Positions 1 to 17,800 of a stretch of 36,878 nucleotides of DNA are shown here, in pieces. Position numbers and translations under genes: made by a program. Source of the stretch: Priapulus caudatus (taxonomy: Eukaryota; Priapulida; Priapulimorpha; Priapulimorphida; Priapulidae); contig NW_014577147.1 of assembly GCF_000485595.1 (NCBI RefSeq), positions 408,386 to 445,263 on the forward strand, read 5' to 3'. The notes beneath the pieces are model-generated. The model was not told the origin of the DNA. It saw only the letters and a list, made by a program, of their open reading frames with translations, and did no database searches. Each line of letters opens with the position of its first letter. Within the stretch, counting starts at the first letter, position 1.

Positions 1-33
1 ACACACACACACACACACACACGCATGCACGCA

Positions 34-65
<32 letters not shown>

Positions 66-82
66 CACACACACGCACACAC
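1..82. repeat. (AC)n with (GCAC)n core
   Basis: Dinucleotide AC with an interior run of GCAC units at about 23-54. It runs off the left edge. Confidence 0.95.
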
Positions 83-287
83 GGATCGCGTGCATTCGGG
101 GTTATTCGTTAATAATCGTCAATGCTCGACATTCACTGGGATTTTGCAAGAGCACATCATCATGAGGTGTTCCACGTCATCATGCGGTGTTCCACGTCAC
201 GCTCATTCGCTAATATTCGTTAATCTTCGGCACCACATTTCGGAGCTCGTCGCATTGTGCAGAGTAATAAACACACATACACGTAGG
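83..287. other. Unique non-coding stretch
   Basis: It contains a 19-bp direct repeat, TCATCATGAGGTGTTCCACG at about 157 and a near copy at about 178. No gene is seen. Confidence 0.5.
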
Positions 288-295
288 GTGTGTGC

Positions 296-380
<85 letters not shown>

Positions 381-381
381 G

Positions 382-453
<72 letters not shown>
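288..453. repeat. (GT)n microsatellite, left border of copy A
   Basis: About 160 bp of GT with a TGTTGTTG interruption near 380. Frames across it translate to Cys/Val or Thr/His repeats and are spurious. Confidence 0.97.
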
Positions 454-454
<1 letters not shown>

Positions 455-1076
455 GCTACAGAGCAGATGAAATCCCCCCGAGCTGGATAAATGTAAATAG
501 CGTACCGGAATTTGACGAAATGGGAGGAATTCGTTGCGAATTCGTAAGGGACTGATGTCGGTGGGAGGTCGCGTGGTGATAGTCGACATATACGACATTT
601 TTAGAAGTGGTCGACTCGATAGAGGAGATGTACTACATGTGACGTCTGAATACATACAGTGAATGCCGTGCGCTCAATGTCAGTCCATGTCCGTGACAAC
701 CACCAACTGCTAAACACCGGTTTGCCAACACGGCAATCGATCTTAAACCATCTAATTGAAATTAAATGTAAAGTCGTATGTCATGCAGACAGTGCAGTTA
801 CAGCATGTCATGTAGTACAGCGGATGATCACCTTATTCAGTTTAATTCCTGCATGATTACCCACAATCATTCGATAATCTTCGACACAGTCATTGATTCA
901 TCTATCGATGTGGTGGGCAACACATAGCGCAGTTGTTTTCATGCAGTCACGCATGCCTATTTATCAACACTTGCGATGCAACTTTAGCATCCGACAGCAA
1001 CCAATCAACGACACGAAACACGGTCGTAATGCTTGCTAGTAGAACGATTGAAACACGCACAAGCTAGAGAGAATTA

Positions 1077-1295
1077 CTAGCAGCATGCGGAGAAAGAACG
1101 GAAAGAGAGTGAGCAGTGCGAGAGAGCATACGCGAGAGATGGGTAGGGAGAGTGAAGGGAAGTAGGTGAAGGGAGAACAAGTAAAAGAGAGAACGAGGGA
1201 AAGCGAGAGAGAGCGAAATAGAGGGAGATGGTTGGGGAAGAACAATCAACAAATAGAATGAGTCGGACTGCCAAAGACGGAGAACGAGTTTAGAC

Positions 1296-1338
<43 letters not shown>

Positions 1339-1354
1339 AAGAAAGAAAGAAAGA
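1077..1354. repeat. GA-rich tract with (GA)n and (GAAA)n cores
   Basis: A purine-rich stretch ending in (GA)n at about 1,300-1,334 and (GAAA)n to 1,354. The counterpart in copy B is at about 10,130-10,415. Confidence 0.9.
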
Positions 1355-1934
1355 ATCGTCCCTTGCGGGAGGCCAACCGACAGCACGAAAATCAATTATA
1401 AAGTTCAGCTTCATCAAGCAGCGGCGTACTGCAGTTTAGCGGCGGTCGGCAGACTTTCAGCTCTGACTCCTAACCTTCGTTAAGTGGCAAAGCGTGTAGT
1501 TGCGCGGAAAAAAAAGTTTCGTTCTTAAGCGCTGCTCCGGACAACCGTTCACGCGTCGACGGAAAATCCGACCGCCTCGCCGCTACTCTTCTATAGACGG
1601 TGGTCCGGCCTATGAGTGCCTCCGCTTCATGCCCGTACGCGTGCACGCACACGCGCGTACGCACAAGAACGAACACACAGATGTGGCTAAACCGATACCC
1701 GCACCTATACTTTTACCAACATCCCGCCACACACACATATGCGCGCTTACACGCACACTCTCGTCATTCTAGTGGATATTCGCTCCTAGGATATGCGAGC
1801 TGCCTGTGCAGATTCAGCATGTAAGGGTCCGTAATGCGTGTTGCCCTAGACAAGATGCGAGGGCTGCGCCTACTCACCGGCGTCACTGGGTGAAATTGGA
1901 TTCAGAGGAATACATTACAATACGAGCACCAGCA

Positions 1935-2345
1935 ATAGAGAGAGCGAGAGAGATCGAGATCGAGAGAGAGAGTGAGAGAGAGAGAGCGATGGAGGAGTGA
2001 GCGCGAGAGAGAGAGAGATAGAGAACGTGAGAGACGAAGCTAGAGTGGGAGAGAATGAGCGCGAGACAGACTAAGAATGAGGGAGAGAGCGAACGACGAG
2101 GTAAGTAAAGTAGCTAGAGAGTAAATGGGAGTGAAGTAGAGAAGGCGCGCGAAAGCGAGAGGGGGAGAGAGAGCGCAAGCGAAAGCGATAGAGATAAAGA
2201 GAGAGAAAAGGAGATAGAGCGAGCGAAAGCGAGGGAAACGGAGATAGATAGATAGATAGATAAATGAATATAGAGAGAGGGAGAGAGAGACAGCAGGAGA
2301 TAAGTGAAGTGAGGGAAACCGAGTAAGAAAGAGAGAAAAACTCTC
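1935..2345. repeat. GA-rich low-complexity tract
   Basis: Irregular GAGAGA, GAGCGA and a short (GATA)n at about 2,244-2,262. All ORFs here are Ser/Leu or Arg/Glu low complexity. Confidence 0.9.
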
Positions 2346-2631
2346 GCCCTTTTCTATATGCACGCAGCAGCATCCATGTCAATCATTCTTCTGGTAATCA
2401 ATCAAAATCGGAATAAATATGGCGTAACGGTGCCGGTTCGCTTCATGTCTCGCCTGTCTGTGGCGCATGCAGGCAGCAACTACCGCGTAGTCGCTGCCTC
2501 GCGTCTCCTTCAGTCACTAAGGACTTCCTGCCTCGCCACATCACCTAGCTCGAGTTGGGTCGACATCAGCTAATGTCGCGGCGTCAACTGGCTCGTGCGT
2601 TAGCTAGCCGGGAGTTGCAACGTCAGCTAAG

Positions 2632-2785
2632 CGGCAACCGCTGCGTCAACCGCAACTGCTGCGTCAGCCGCAACCGCTGCGTCAACCGCAACCGCTGCGT
2701 CAGCCGCAACGGCTGCGTCAACCGCAACCGCTGCGTCAACCGCAACCGCTGAGTCAACCGCAATCACTGCGTCAGCCGCACACGA
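2632..2785. repeat. 18-bp minisatellite in copy A
   Basis: About eight copies of GCTGCGTCAACCGCAACC with AACC/AGCC variants. A period of 18 keeps the frame open as repeated Cys/Val/Asn/Arg residues, but nothing flanks it that looks like a gene. Confidence 0.85.
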
Positions 2786-3282
2786 TAGACGACACATCCT
2801 ACCTCTATAGCGTTGGCAAAATAGCGACGTGTCGTCGCCGATTACCGCGCAGATGGTATAGCGTCAACGAGTAAGCTAGCGAGCGCTCAAAACTTCCAGC
2901 AGAAACCACTATCAAGTATATATTACACATCAATGAGCTGCACAGGAGAGACACCGTCCGAGCTGTTGACTCCTCGCGGCTCTAAGATGAACCCGGCTAA
3001 AAGACCAGTTTTCCTCTCACTTACATTTGGATGACTAGACGATAACGCAGCGGCCGCGGAGCACGGTAGCGTAACAAGGCTGTGATCGACCGACCGGGTT
3101 TTATTTCGATCGGCGTTTGAAGGCATTTTACATTTGCGAGCATCATCGGCAAACTGCAACGATGCGAGTCATTATGGCTTGTTTATTACAGGCTGGCAGA
3201 AGATGACGCGATGTGAAAGAGAACGGACTGGACTTTTTGGCTGTATAAAAAACACACACAAGCGCACACACACAGATTATAT

Positions 3283-3287
3283 GTATA

Positions 3288-3326
<39 letters not shown>
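3283..3326. repeat. (AT)n in copy A
   Basis: About 40 bp of alternating AT; the counterpart in copy B is at about 12,690-12,729. Confidence 0.9.
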
Positions 3327-3330
<4 letters not shown>

Positions 3331-3566
3331 GCGCACGTGCGTACGGACACAAACAACTATTAATTGCAGTGCTATATTCTCGGTTTCCGTGCTCAGCGAA
3401 ACGAATCTGCGAAAATCTTTGCGCGAAAGCCCTACGAAAAGCCCTATTTCTGTAGGTGATGGTATTAAAGCTAATACGATTACGTCTAAAATTTAATGCT
3501 AGCCTTGCAGCAGATAGACTAGGTGTCCCTGCTGCTGACCGTACCTGTCTCCTCACATGGAAAATT

Positions 3567-3762
3567 GTGTATGCGTGTGTGTGGGGGGGGGCAGAGTGTG
3601 TGCATGCTTGCGTGCGTGTGTACGTGCGGGCGTGCACGAGTCTGTATGTGTGTGCGAACGAGCGTGTGTGCGCGTGTGTAAGCGTGTACGCGTTTGTTTG
3701 TGTGCGCGTGTGTGCGCGTGTGTGCGTGCGTATGTGTTCTGCGCGCGTATGCGCGTAATATA
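3567..3762. repeat. GT/GC alternating tract in copy A
   Basis: GTGTGCGC-type alternating purine-pyrimidine sequence including a run of nine G. Such sequence can adopt Z-DNA. The counterpart is at 12,975-13,200. Confidence 0.8.
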
Positions 3763-4639
3763 CACGTCACACTGGATGGAAACAATCACAGTCATTCATT
3801 GGTGATTTAAGATGAGTAACATGCGTTCCATAAAACATTCATACCGCGACATTACGAAATGTGAATAATATCGCTTACTATTTTATCTCAATTATATAAC
3901 TGGAGAGGCGTTCTTGCAGAATGTTTTCGGCCTAACACATGTAGTTAATCTCTGGATTTTCCCCACTACACGCTTATTGTGGATGCAAGTGAACTTCGGC
4001 AAACATATATAATGATTATTCAGTGATGTAACACAGGAAAGGGATTTCTGAATAAGAATTAGCTGAGCATTGATTATGAATACAACATTATGAGTGCAAG
4101 TGAACATTGTCAAATATGTATTGAAATATTAATACATTCGGACGGCGCTCAGCACCACGTCAAATCTTAAGTAAAAAACCATTCCTTGAATATTACGCGA
4201 GAGCAAATATTCGTTACGTGTGTACCTATTACGGTGTACCTATAATTATTGGTATTACTGTATACTTATATTTTACTTATAATACCCGTGTATACACTAT
4301 CGCTATATCAGTAGCAGGGCGACGTGACCTATGTACTGCGATGTACCACAATCATGACAAGAAATATTAAATTATTCATGCACTTTACACATGAATGTAG
4401 TTCGATCGAGTCACATTACCTTATACGATGCTAATAGCTTGTCATCGGAGATAGGTACCTAGGCAATAGGGAGGGAGAGAGGAGGGTGAGAAGGCGCAAG
4501 GCAGAAAGAGAGGGGAAGGGGATAATAACACGAACACTTGGTTTTAGATTCGGGTTTGTCTTCATTTGAATAAAACATATTCACGCAACCAACCAATCCT
4601 CTTGACTGCCTGTCTTCCGGAAGAAAATTGATAACAAGC

Positions 4640-4733
4640 GCACGCACGCTCGCACACACGCACGCACGCAGCACTCACACCCTCACGCACACACACGCGC
4701 GCGCGTACACACATTCACACACACACACACACA

Positions 4734-4772
<39 letters not shown>
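4640..4772. repeat. (CA)n microsatellite, right border of copy A
   Basis: CACG units passing into pure (CA)n. Copy B ends in an equivalent tract at 14,183-14,301. Confidence 0.95.
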
Positions 4773-4775
<3 letters not shown>

Positions 4776-6383
4776 AGATAATTGGCGCGATGAATGTTAG
4801 CAAGCATTCGTAAGCATGTGTAACTGTTTGCAACCTCAAGTCATAATCGTGCGTACGTCATATGATGCCGTAGCTGTCTGTCTAGGCGGAGTTTTGTCAT
4901 CATGGTGAATATTGGCAGGTATATCGACCACGGCGTGATCTATAGAGCGATGTTTTGGAAAAATCTCTTTGCGAAATCTCTCGACGCTGTAGGAAAATGT
5001 ACGAAATCGTCCAAGTCGCCTTTCCGGCGTATGTAGAGCGGGGGAACGCGGAATAGCCTAAGGGGTTAATACTTTTAATTTGATCGAAAAAGCTCTAGTA
5101 CCCCCTAGCAACATATAGATAAGTAAGCAGTGCGATGTATCGTATATGGATGGTGTATTGTGGGCCAAATGCGATAAATTACATCGCCGCCTGTTCGCTT
5201 AGGCCACCACGGTTAATTTGAATTTTCTGCAGACTTCGTGACGCTGTCTTCCATGGTTTCAGATTCCTCCAGCTTTTTTTTCAAAATCTACGCATCGTGC
5301 ATGCGTACGTACTCTCGTGCGTGCGCGTGTCGCCTTGTGCTGATACAAGCCGCGGGCGTTTCTATTCTTGTCGCATCTGCACGCGCGGTTTGACATATTG
5401 CTCGCTCTCAATTGATAAGTCACGGCTCGATTTGATTTCGCCATTTTCCAATCCGCTCAAGCGTTGACTACCCGCCTGCCGCCATGCAATCCTCCGCGAA
5501 TCTGAAAGCCAAATAGGTTTACAGGCCGCAGCTGCGAGTAAAACCTGTTTGTAAGACACCCGGGCTCGGCGCTGCGTCCAGCTCCCTCCTAACTAACCTC
5601 CGCAACCCTAATGCGATTTGCCAACCGCGTATACATATATCTTCATCAGGGGACAGCTGAGCATCTGGTGGAATAGCGAGGAGTAAGATGGATACGTTCG
5701 TTTGTGACTATAGTGCCGTTGCAAGGCAATCAGTGTGTGAGTGCCCCGTATAGCCGTGCCGTCCGCACAGCAGCATCCATACCATAGCGCAGGAACCACG
5801 GATAAAGAGCTCGTCACAGATAATACCCACCTTCGGCTATCTAGTGGCGTGCTCGCTCGAGTTGACAAAGTTAAGGTTTACCATAGAGCACTTACGCGCC
5901 AGAACACTTGGTCGAACGCAAGGATGCGAAGTTTTCAATAATAGGTTTTGCGCTGTGGGCAATGTAAACGCGAACTAGTCTAGAAGGATGAAATGCCTGC
6001 TCTATGCAGTGTTAAGAAACGGTGACAGCTGGAAGATCGCGACGGCCGAGGTACGCTCGGTGTGGTGACAGCGAGCTGGCGATAGCTAGATGACGATGAC
6101 CTAACTGCTCTCGGAAAACGCGACAAGGCGTGGATGAGCGTGTGAATGTCACAACGATTTCTTTGCGGTTGTCAAAGTTACAAGAAGCCGGTGATATTTG
6201 AAGGTCGCGGTCTATGTCAAGGCAATCGGCACGCCACACGATATACATTTTCTAGAGTCGCATGTCTATAGTAAGAGGTTATATGTGTTCTACGACCAAA
6301 AGCTCCTCCTACGCATCAAAAATGAGCAATCAAAACGAACGAGTTGACGACAGCTTACTCCGGCACACCATCTCCTGAAGCAG
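4773..6383. other. Unique stretch without a recognised gene
   Basis: A 45-codon ATG frame at 4,901-5,038 and several 60-90 codon frames near 5,260-6,250 show no family features. No convincing splice-bounded exon was seen on either strand. Confidence 0.5.
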
Positions 6384-6522
6384 TTGTGCGTGTGCGCGTA
6401 CACACACGCACGCACTCACACACGCACACACGCGAGCGGACAGAGACACACATACAGAGACACACACGCGCACACACACGCACGAACACACAGATACACA
6501 GGCGTGCGCACACACACACGCA
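6384..6522. repeat. (CA)n/(CG)n microsatellite
   Basis: Interrupted CACACG and CAGA units; alternating purine-pyrimidine. Confidence 0.9.
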
Positions 6523-6769
6523 ATTTTATCGACGGCGACAGAGTGGTATGGTTCAACAACTAGAGTTTCGCCGAAGTCAAAGACTGCAGATCAATCGAAC
6601 GTCATCAGTTACCAGGCTAGCGACCGCTTAAATCAGAATTAATACCAAGTTTCGTCGTCACTCTCACTTGTACTGCGCGCCAACGATCAATACGGTCGGC
6701 CTTTCACCCTATCTCACTCTTATTCCCTCGCCCTCATAATAATTCTTTCTCCGCTATTGCCGTCGCCAT

Positions 6770-7606
6770 TGCCATCCAATCATCCATCCATTCATCCATC
6801 CATCCATCCATCCATCAATTCACCCATCCATCCACCCATCCATCCATCCATCCATCCATCTAGCTATCCATCTATCCATCCATCTATCCATCCATCCATC
6901 CATCCATCCATCCATCCATCCATCCAGCGTCCGTCCGTCCGTCGTCCGTCCGTCCGTCCCGTCCGTCCATCCCATTCCATCCCCCATGCCATCCATGCCA
7001 TCCATCCATCCATCCATGCCATCCATCCATCCCATTCCATCTATCCCATCCATCCATCCATCCAATCCATCATACCATGCCATCGCATCCATCCATCCAT
7101 ACCCATCCATCCATCCATCCCATCCATACCATCCATCCATCATCCACATACGTCATGCCATCGCATCCCATCCATCCATCCATCCATCCATCCATCATCC
7201 AATTCATCCATCCATTCCATCCATCCAGTCCATCCATCCATCCATCCATCCATCCCATCCATCATCATCGCATCCATATCCATCCATCCATCCATCCAAT
7301 CCATCCATCCATCCCCATCCAATCCATCCATCCATCCATCCATCCATCCATCTCATCGCATCCATCCATCATCCACATCCATCCATCATCCATCCATCCA
7401 TCCATCCATCCATCCATGCCATCCATCCCATCATCCATCTCCATCCATCCATCCATACCATCCATGCCATCCATCCATCCCATCCATTCCATACCATCCA
7501 TACCATCCATCCATTCCATGTACCATCCATCCATCCATCCATCGCATCCATATACACCCGGCCATGCCATCCATCCATCCATCCATCCATCCATCTATCC
7601 ATCCTT
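6770..7606. repeat. (CATC)n tetranucleotide array, about 0.8 kb
   Basis: CATC units with interruptions such as CCATACC, CATGCC and a short (CGTC)n at about 6,926-6,967. A period of four gives long stop-free frames on both strands (repeats of His-Pro-Ser-Ile, or Met-Asp-Gly-Trp in reverse), all spurious. Confidence 0.97.
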
Positions 7607-7742
7607 CTATATACCCACATATATAAATATATACATAAACAAATATATATATATATATATCCCGATCTCTTTCCCACTCACGTTCTCTCTCCGCTCTCTC
7701 TCTTTCTCTCTCTTTCTATAATTATATATCTCTCTCTTTTTC
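7607..7742. repeat. (AT)n and (TC)n tail of the CATC array
   Basis: TATA-rich runs followed by TCTCTC and TTTCTC, with no break from the preceding array. Confidence 0.85.
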
Positions 7743-8278
7743 GCGTGCGCCATTCAGCGAAGATTGCACGCGCACACTATATGCAGATAGGATCGGCTAA
7801 CAAATTAACGTGTGTAAATACAGGCATCTCCCGCTGGAGAAGACTCGGCTTATTGCACGAGGTGTTTAATTTACACTAGGCAACGGGAGCACCTCGGCAC
7901 GAACGCGGCAACGCTGCACGCGAGATGTTCCGAAGACATACACGCAACGCAGGCGCGGGATTCTGGATTCAATAAGAGAGCACGCGCGTGTGCACTCGCT
8001 GTGTATGTACATTCAACATTCCTGACGAATTATAGGACGTTGCGTTTGTGCGCTGTATGACATGTTGTGTCTCATGCATGTTAATTGTGCTTCAAATTGC
8101 AGTAGGATCGACATCACATATATGTATTTGAGATTATTTTACTCCTGGTATTATATATAACAGAGTAGCATACAGTAACACACCCCACGCCACGCACCAC
8201 GACACACCCCGCTGCACACACCACACACAATCAGCACGCCAATACACACAGACACCACACACCCCGCACCACAACATA
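7743..8278. other. Unique stretch, no gene seen
   Basis: Contains a C/A-rich patch (about 8,178-8,275, CACACC and CCCCGC) next to the GATA array. No ORF of interest. Confidence 0.5.
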
Positions 8279-8986
8279 GAAAGAAAGAAAGAAAAATAGG
8301 GAATAGATAGATAGCATAGAATAGATAAATAGATAGCACAGATAGATATATGATAAGATAATAGATAGATAGATAGAGTAGATAGATATGATAGATACGA
8401 TAAATAGATAGATAGATAAGATAGATAGATAGATAAATATATAAATAGATAGATAAAATAGATAGATGAGATAAGATATGATGGATAAATAAATATGATA
8501 GATATACTAGATAGATAAGTAGAATATGATAGATAGATAGATAGTATAAGATAAGATAGATTAGATAGATAGATAGACAGATAGATTAGATAGATATGAT
8601 AAATGATAGATAGAAGATCGATCGAAGATAAGATAGATAGACAGACAAACAGACAAGACATAAAGACAGAGCGCGCGATCGATCGAGGATATGATCGACC
8701 GATCATATATAGATAGATTAGATAAATAGATAAGATAGATACAATAGATAGATAGATAGATACGATAGATAGATAGATAGATAAAGATAGATAGATAGTA
8801 TCAGATAGATAGATAGCTAGATAGATAGATAGATAGATTAAATAATAGAGTAGATAAAATAGATAGAATAGATAGAGTAGTATAGATAGATAATAGATAG
8901 ATAGAATAGCTAGATAGATAGATAGATGATAGATAGAATTAGAAGATAGGATAGATAGATAGACAGATAGATAGATAGATGGATGG
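8279..8986. repeat. (GATA)n array, about 0.7 kb
   Basis: Begins with (GAAA)n, then GATA units with many one-base deviations and a few GATC and GACA variants. Reverse-strand frames give Ile/Tyr/Leu/Ser repeats that only look like a membrane protein. Confidence 0.95.
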
Positions 8987-9295
8987 CGCCACTACTGACA
9001 GATCGTAGAGTGGCACGGCCGTCGGTTTCAGCTCGGGAAATTACACACAGCAACGCCCAACATCGACGGCGATAAACCTCCAATGTCCGAACTGTCTGGT
9101 CTGGGCTTCTATCGGACCTAATCAGTTTCCTCTCCCCTCCATCAACAGGCCGTTATCTATCGGGAGTAAAAACGCACGTCCTTTCTGGGAGATCGCGATG
9201 GCATGCCAGCGCCAAGCTGCTTGTCACAAGAACTGCAAGATATATACGGTATTGGCACGGGCTCGCGTATTCTGTAAGCACGCATATAATATAAT
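8987..9295. other. Unique stretch between GATA array and copy B
   Basis: About 300 bp of clean mixed-composition sequence without a recognisable gene. It is not similar to the sequence left of copy A, so the duplication begins at the (GT)n tract. Confidence 0.5.
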
Positions 9296-9388
9296 ATGTG
9301 TGTGCGTGTGCGTGTTTGCGTGTGCGTGTGCGTGTGCGGTGTGCGTGTGCGTGCGCGTGCGCGTGCGCAAGTGTGTGTGTTGTTTGTT

Positions 9389-9427
<39 letters not shown>

Positions 9428-9466
9428 CGTGTGTGTGTGTGTCGTGGTGTGTGTGGTGTGTTGTGT
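9296..9466. repeat. (GT)n microsatellite, left border of copy B
   Basis: GTGC and GT units with GTTT interruptions; occupies the same place relative to copy B as 288-453 does to copy A. Confidence 0.95.
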
Positions 9467-9468
9467 GT

Positions 9469-14322
<4,854 letters not shown>

Positions 14323-15460
14323 ATATATCCACAGCTCTGGGCGATAGGCGGTGATCATGGTTGCGGATATATGGCTTCGTATCTCGAAACTTCTAACGCC
14401 GTTCCTGGCTTATTGCACCGCGGCTAAACTAATCAGGTTTTTTGTCTCAATTCACTCTTCAGCGGGCTCTTGGAGGCATGAAGTGTTTGATGATGCAAAC
14501 TAGTCACTTTTCATCAAAGCTGCGCACACACTGGCACCAACAAAGCAGCACTTATCTGGCTTTTATAATTTACATTCCTCTCTTCGAGTACTACCCCCTT
14601 TTCAGCATCATCGATATAATGTCTCATTTAACAAAGTTTGCCCAGCGAAGACGCCGGGCTAAACGCTTGGCGGTTTGCCGCCTCGGGATAATTTGCAATT
14701 CTAATGCGCACAGGGAGAAATATTTGCAATTCCCATCTGGATTATATTTTAAAATTGCAATTATGTCCATAGGAGACGGAACACGAGTGCGCGGTCGCTG
14801 TCCAAGCCTCGAGGACATATCATCATGCACGAGCGATGCCAGCTAATTAGCCATGCATATGTTCGTGTCTCGATCTCCTGCTATCCGCCACAAGTTCTTT
14901 CGTTTCTGGATATCATTCCTATTAATTAAATGCTTTTGACGGTTGCACGCAATGAATCATCGGAGTCTGAATGCACATATATCTACTCAGAGATAACGTC
15001 TAGACGACGACTGCACAACGAGTTGGGGATTAGTCAAGGAAATTCTGCGGCAAAAGGAGAAGCATCAAATTATAATCTTCTTTCGCGATTTCACTTCCTA
15101 AATCCGAGAGACTGAAGTTGTAATAAATCGTTGAAAAAACCCACATAAGAACGCGGGAGAAATGTTACATCGGTGGGCTTACGCTTGCATTAAATTCAGC
15201 ATGCTGTGGCAGTCACGCAGGTAATGTGTATAGATTCCACAGTTACACGCGACCATCGACGGCTGTGAAAACGTGTACGCGCCTTTTATGGGCATGATGA
15301 GGCTATGCAACATACGCATGCGTATTATCGCCGTAGTGACGCTGCGCGAACTTGAAAAAATCGGTGTTAACACGATTTACGATGGGGATACAATTGGTTT
15401 AGTCAGCGCTAAATGGTACAAATCAGCGCCCGATATAAGACGTACAGGTCCGTAAGAAGT
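14323..15460. other. Unique stretch with two weak ORFs
   Basis: A 122-codon ATG frame at 14,478-14,846 (plus) has a basic patch QRRRRAKR but no recognised family. A stop-to-stop plus frame at 15,234-15,455 contains the segment LEKIGVNTIYDGDT, faintly like a family-B DNA polymerase motif C neighbourhood but without an intact motif. Neither is called as a gene. Confidence 0.3.
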
Positions 15461-16107
15461 ACATGCTGAGTCCTTGATAAAAACGTTGCAGCCTGAGACA
15501 CCGAGAGGAAGACATTAGGGTCTCCAAGACAGAAACTACAGTCTGCGACATAGCGTCTTCGCTAGGACTCCTGCGAGATAACCTGATAGCCTACTTGTGG
15601 TCTGCTTTCCTGCCAGTAAAATTCAATAATAAGAGTTGCATCCCACGAATCCTAAACCATAAGATCCAGAGTCAGAGTGCAATCAAACGCAGACATGTGT
15701 GCACAATGTTACTGCATGCATAGACTGCTACGCCTCCTATCTAGTGCTAGTTTGATGATAATCGACATTTGGTCAGGTAATTTATGGAAGAATCTGCCAG
15801 CGAATAGCATCACGCGTGCATGAATGATGATACATTAGACATTAGATTCGAAAATTTCTTTAACAATATCCCCGATACATCATCGTCAACGCCTCCCCAT
15901 TATCGCTCATAAATTAAACGGAGGTTTCGCCATCGTTAATGTTTAGCTCGAGACAAATAATGTTGCAGGCCATTTGAAAAACAATTGATATAATGGCTAT
16001 CTCGCGCCTTTTTTGCAATAGAAAACAATATTGATTAGAATTACAACGACTAAACAATAACTATAACCCCTGCTATGAGTTTCATGGTATCATAAATAAA
16101 TAAGCAC
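15461..16107. other. AT-rich unique stretch, no gene seen
   Basis: Nothing beyond short frames on either strand. Confidence 0.5.
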
Positions 16108-16121
16108 ATAAATAATATATA

Positions 16122-16183
<62 letters not shown>
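16108..16183. repeat. (AT)n microsatellite
   Basis: About 70 bp of TA repeats, pure from 16,124 to 16,183, in AT-rich DNA. Confidence 0.95.
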
Positions 16184-16186
<3 letters not shown>

Positions 16187-17795
16187 ACAAGGCAGTACTT
16201 TCTCGTGTAATGAAGCTTGAATTTTTTGTCCGGAAAAGTATTCATTTTCTTATGAAGATGGAATATTCTGTGTCTGTAACTTGATAGTTGAACCGGTATT
16301 TAATGGTTGGTTTTTGTAGATATTCAGAGAGCATGATATAACCGGAGAGACACCATGGGAAATTTTTATATTACCGTGACACAGTTCCATACAGTTCTAT
16401 TAGAGTGAATGATGAGATCGTATCTGCATGCGTGGGTCACTGCAATGTCGCAGCTAGAACATGTGATTTCAGATATTGTTACGTTTATCGCATTATAGGC
16501 AGCTCACAAACGAATACATGGCAACACTTTATGTCTGTCTATAGGTAATAATACGTAACACCAGTGCGGATACTGGAGAGAGGGAGAATTTTACGTTTTG
16601 GGAAGATTAGGCTTAATTACTTCTTCCTGAACCAGACATATTCGGCACTATAGCCTTCTTCACCAGGTTTGGTCTACGACAACGTTGGCAGCCAATTCTC
16701 CTGTGACTACCGTAGCAATGGGGTCGAGGATCCATCCATAGGTAAATATCGCGGTCTGAAAATGGAAATATTCCTAGGACAATAGGTTCAGTTTCTGAAT
16801 AAATACCGGGAAAATAGTTAGATTGGTGTAGCCTCTTTATCTTGCTATTTAGTTACAATGCCATGGAAGTCACAAATGTGTCGAAAAGTCTAAGACGAGA
16901 TGCACGAAACAGCTGTATTGCTGCTGGGGCGCTGCACTCGTTTGCACAAGTACCACCTAGGTTTTTTGTTACCCAAATACAATACTGACGTGGGGCGTTG
17001 GGTTTCAGGAAAAGATACATGCTTGAACTAGAGCCGCTGATGATTCTGTCAGACAAATAAATAGTATCAGAGCTGGGTAGTTTTATCTCACTCATATATA
17101 GTAGCCATCATATAGTACACACTCTGCGAGCATAATATCTAATAGTACTGTCAGGCGGAGATTTCAGTGTGCCATGCGGTAGCGACCATACTGAATTTAA
17201 GATACAGGGGTCTTGTGTTGCATGGTATAACACCTTCCACCGGGTCCCGTGTCACTAATGGTGCTGTTAGGCATCAATACAATTTCCATTCCCACCAATG
17301 TGGTCAATTTCCAATCGACGCATTAGATGAGTGGGGACAGCTCACACACAATGAGCTTCCAGTCGCAAGGTGTGAGGACCAATAAACACACACGACTACC
17401 TGTATCCTATGCGGCGAACTATACTATAGCCCCGAGCGGCGAGCTATACTATGGCTATACTATACTATAGTCCCGTACTGACGGAAACATTGAGATTCAT
17501 AGCCCTGGTCTGACTAGCAGTAAACAGGAACGTGCGATCTATCTAGACACTAACACGAGAGCACGTTGCGCGCCATAGTTAAAGGAGGTAGGGGTCCCAG
17601 TTGGCACTTACAACCTATGAGAAACGAATGATTGGGCATTGCCTCGATCATAGCCGTTTTCACGTAAGAAAACCCCGAAAACGGAGACAGTACTGCCTTC
17701 TGCAGGAGTGCGTGGTCTGGTGATGGAAATTATGTTGAATTAACTCAAATGTTAGCGGGCCATGCAGTGCTGCTAGTGGTACGATCCACGCTACA
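16184..17795. other. AT-rich unique stretch, no firm gene
   Basis: Includes an 80-codon ATG frame on the minus strand (16,853-17,095) of mixed composition with no recognised domain, and a plus-strand frame at 17,167-17,385 that lacks an ATG start. At 17,415-17,480 there are short direct repeats of GCGGCGAGCTATACTAT and CTATACTATAG. Confidence 0.4.
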
Positions 17796-17800
17796 CCTTA

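Larger units (their letters stand above)
452..4772. repeat. Large duplicated block, copy A (clean)
   Basis: The block begins TCGCTACAGAGCAGATGAAA just after a (GT)n tract and ends in a (CA)n tract. The same sequence in the same order recurs at 9,469-14,301. Inside are GA-rich tracts, an 18-bp minisatellite, an (AT)n tract and a GT/GC-rich tract. No protein-coding gene is recognisable; ORFs here are short or low complexity. About 300-bp unique stretches such as 460-1,040, 2,350-2,620, 2,790-3,280 and 3,770-4,440 hold nothing I can name. Confidence 0.9.

Noticed and set aside
90-655. ORFs of Cys/Val or Thr/His repeats on both strands
   Set aside because: They are translations of the (GT)n microsatellite with short random ends.
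6757-7879. Long His-Pro-Ser-Ile or Met-Asp-Gly-Trp frames, up to about 300 codons
   Set aside because: The (CATC)n array has no stop in any phase on either strand, so these are not genes.
8134-8706. 190-codon Ile/Tyr/Leu/Ser frame resembling a membrane protein
   Set aside because: It is reverse translation of the (GATA)n array.
14478-14846. 122-codon plus-strand ORF
   Set aside because: No recognised domain, no supporting splice or neighbour context, and the length is within chance for AT-balanced sequence.
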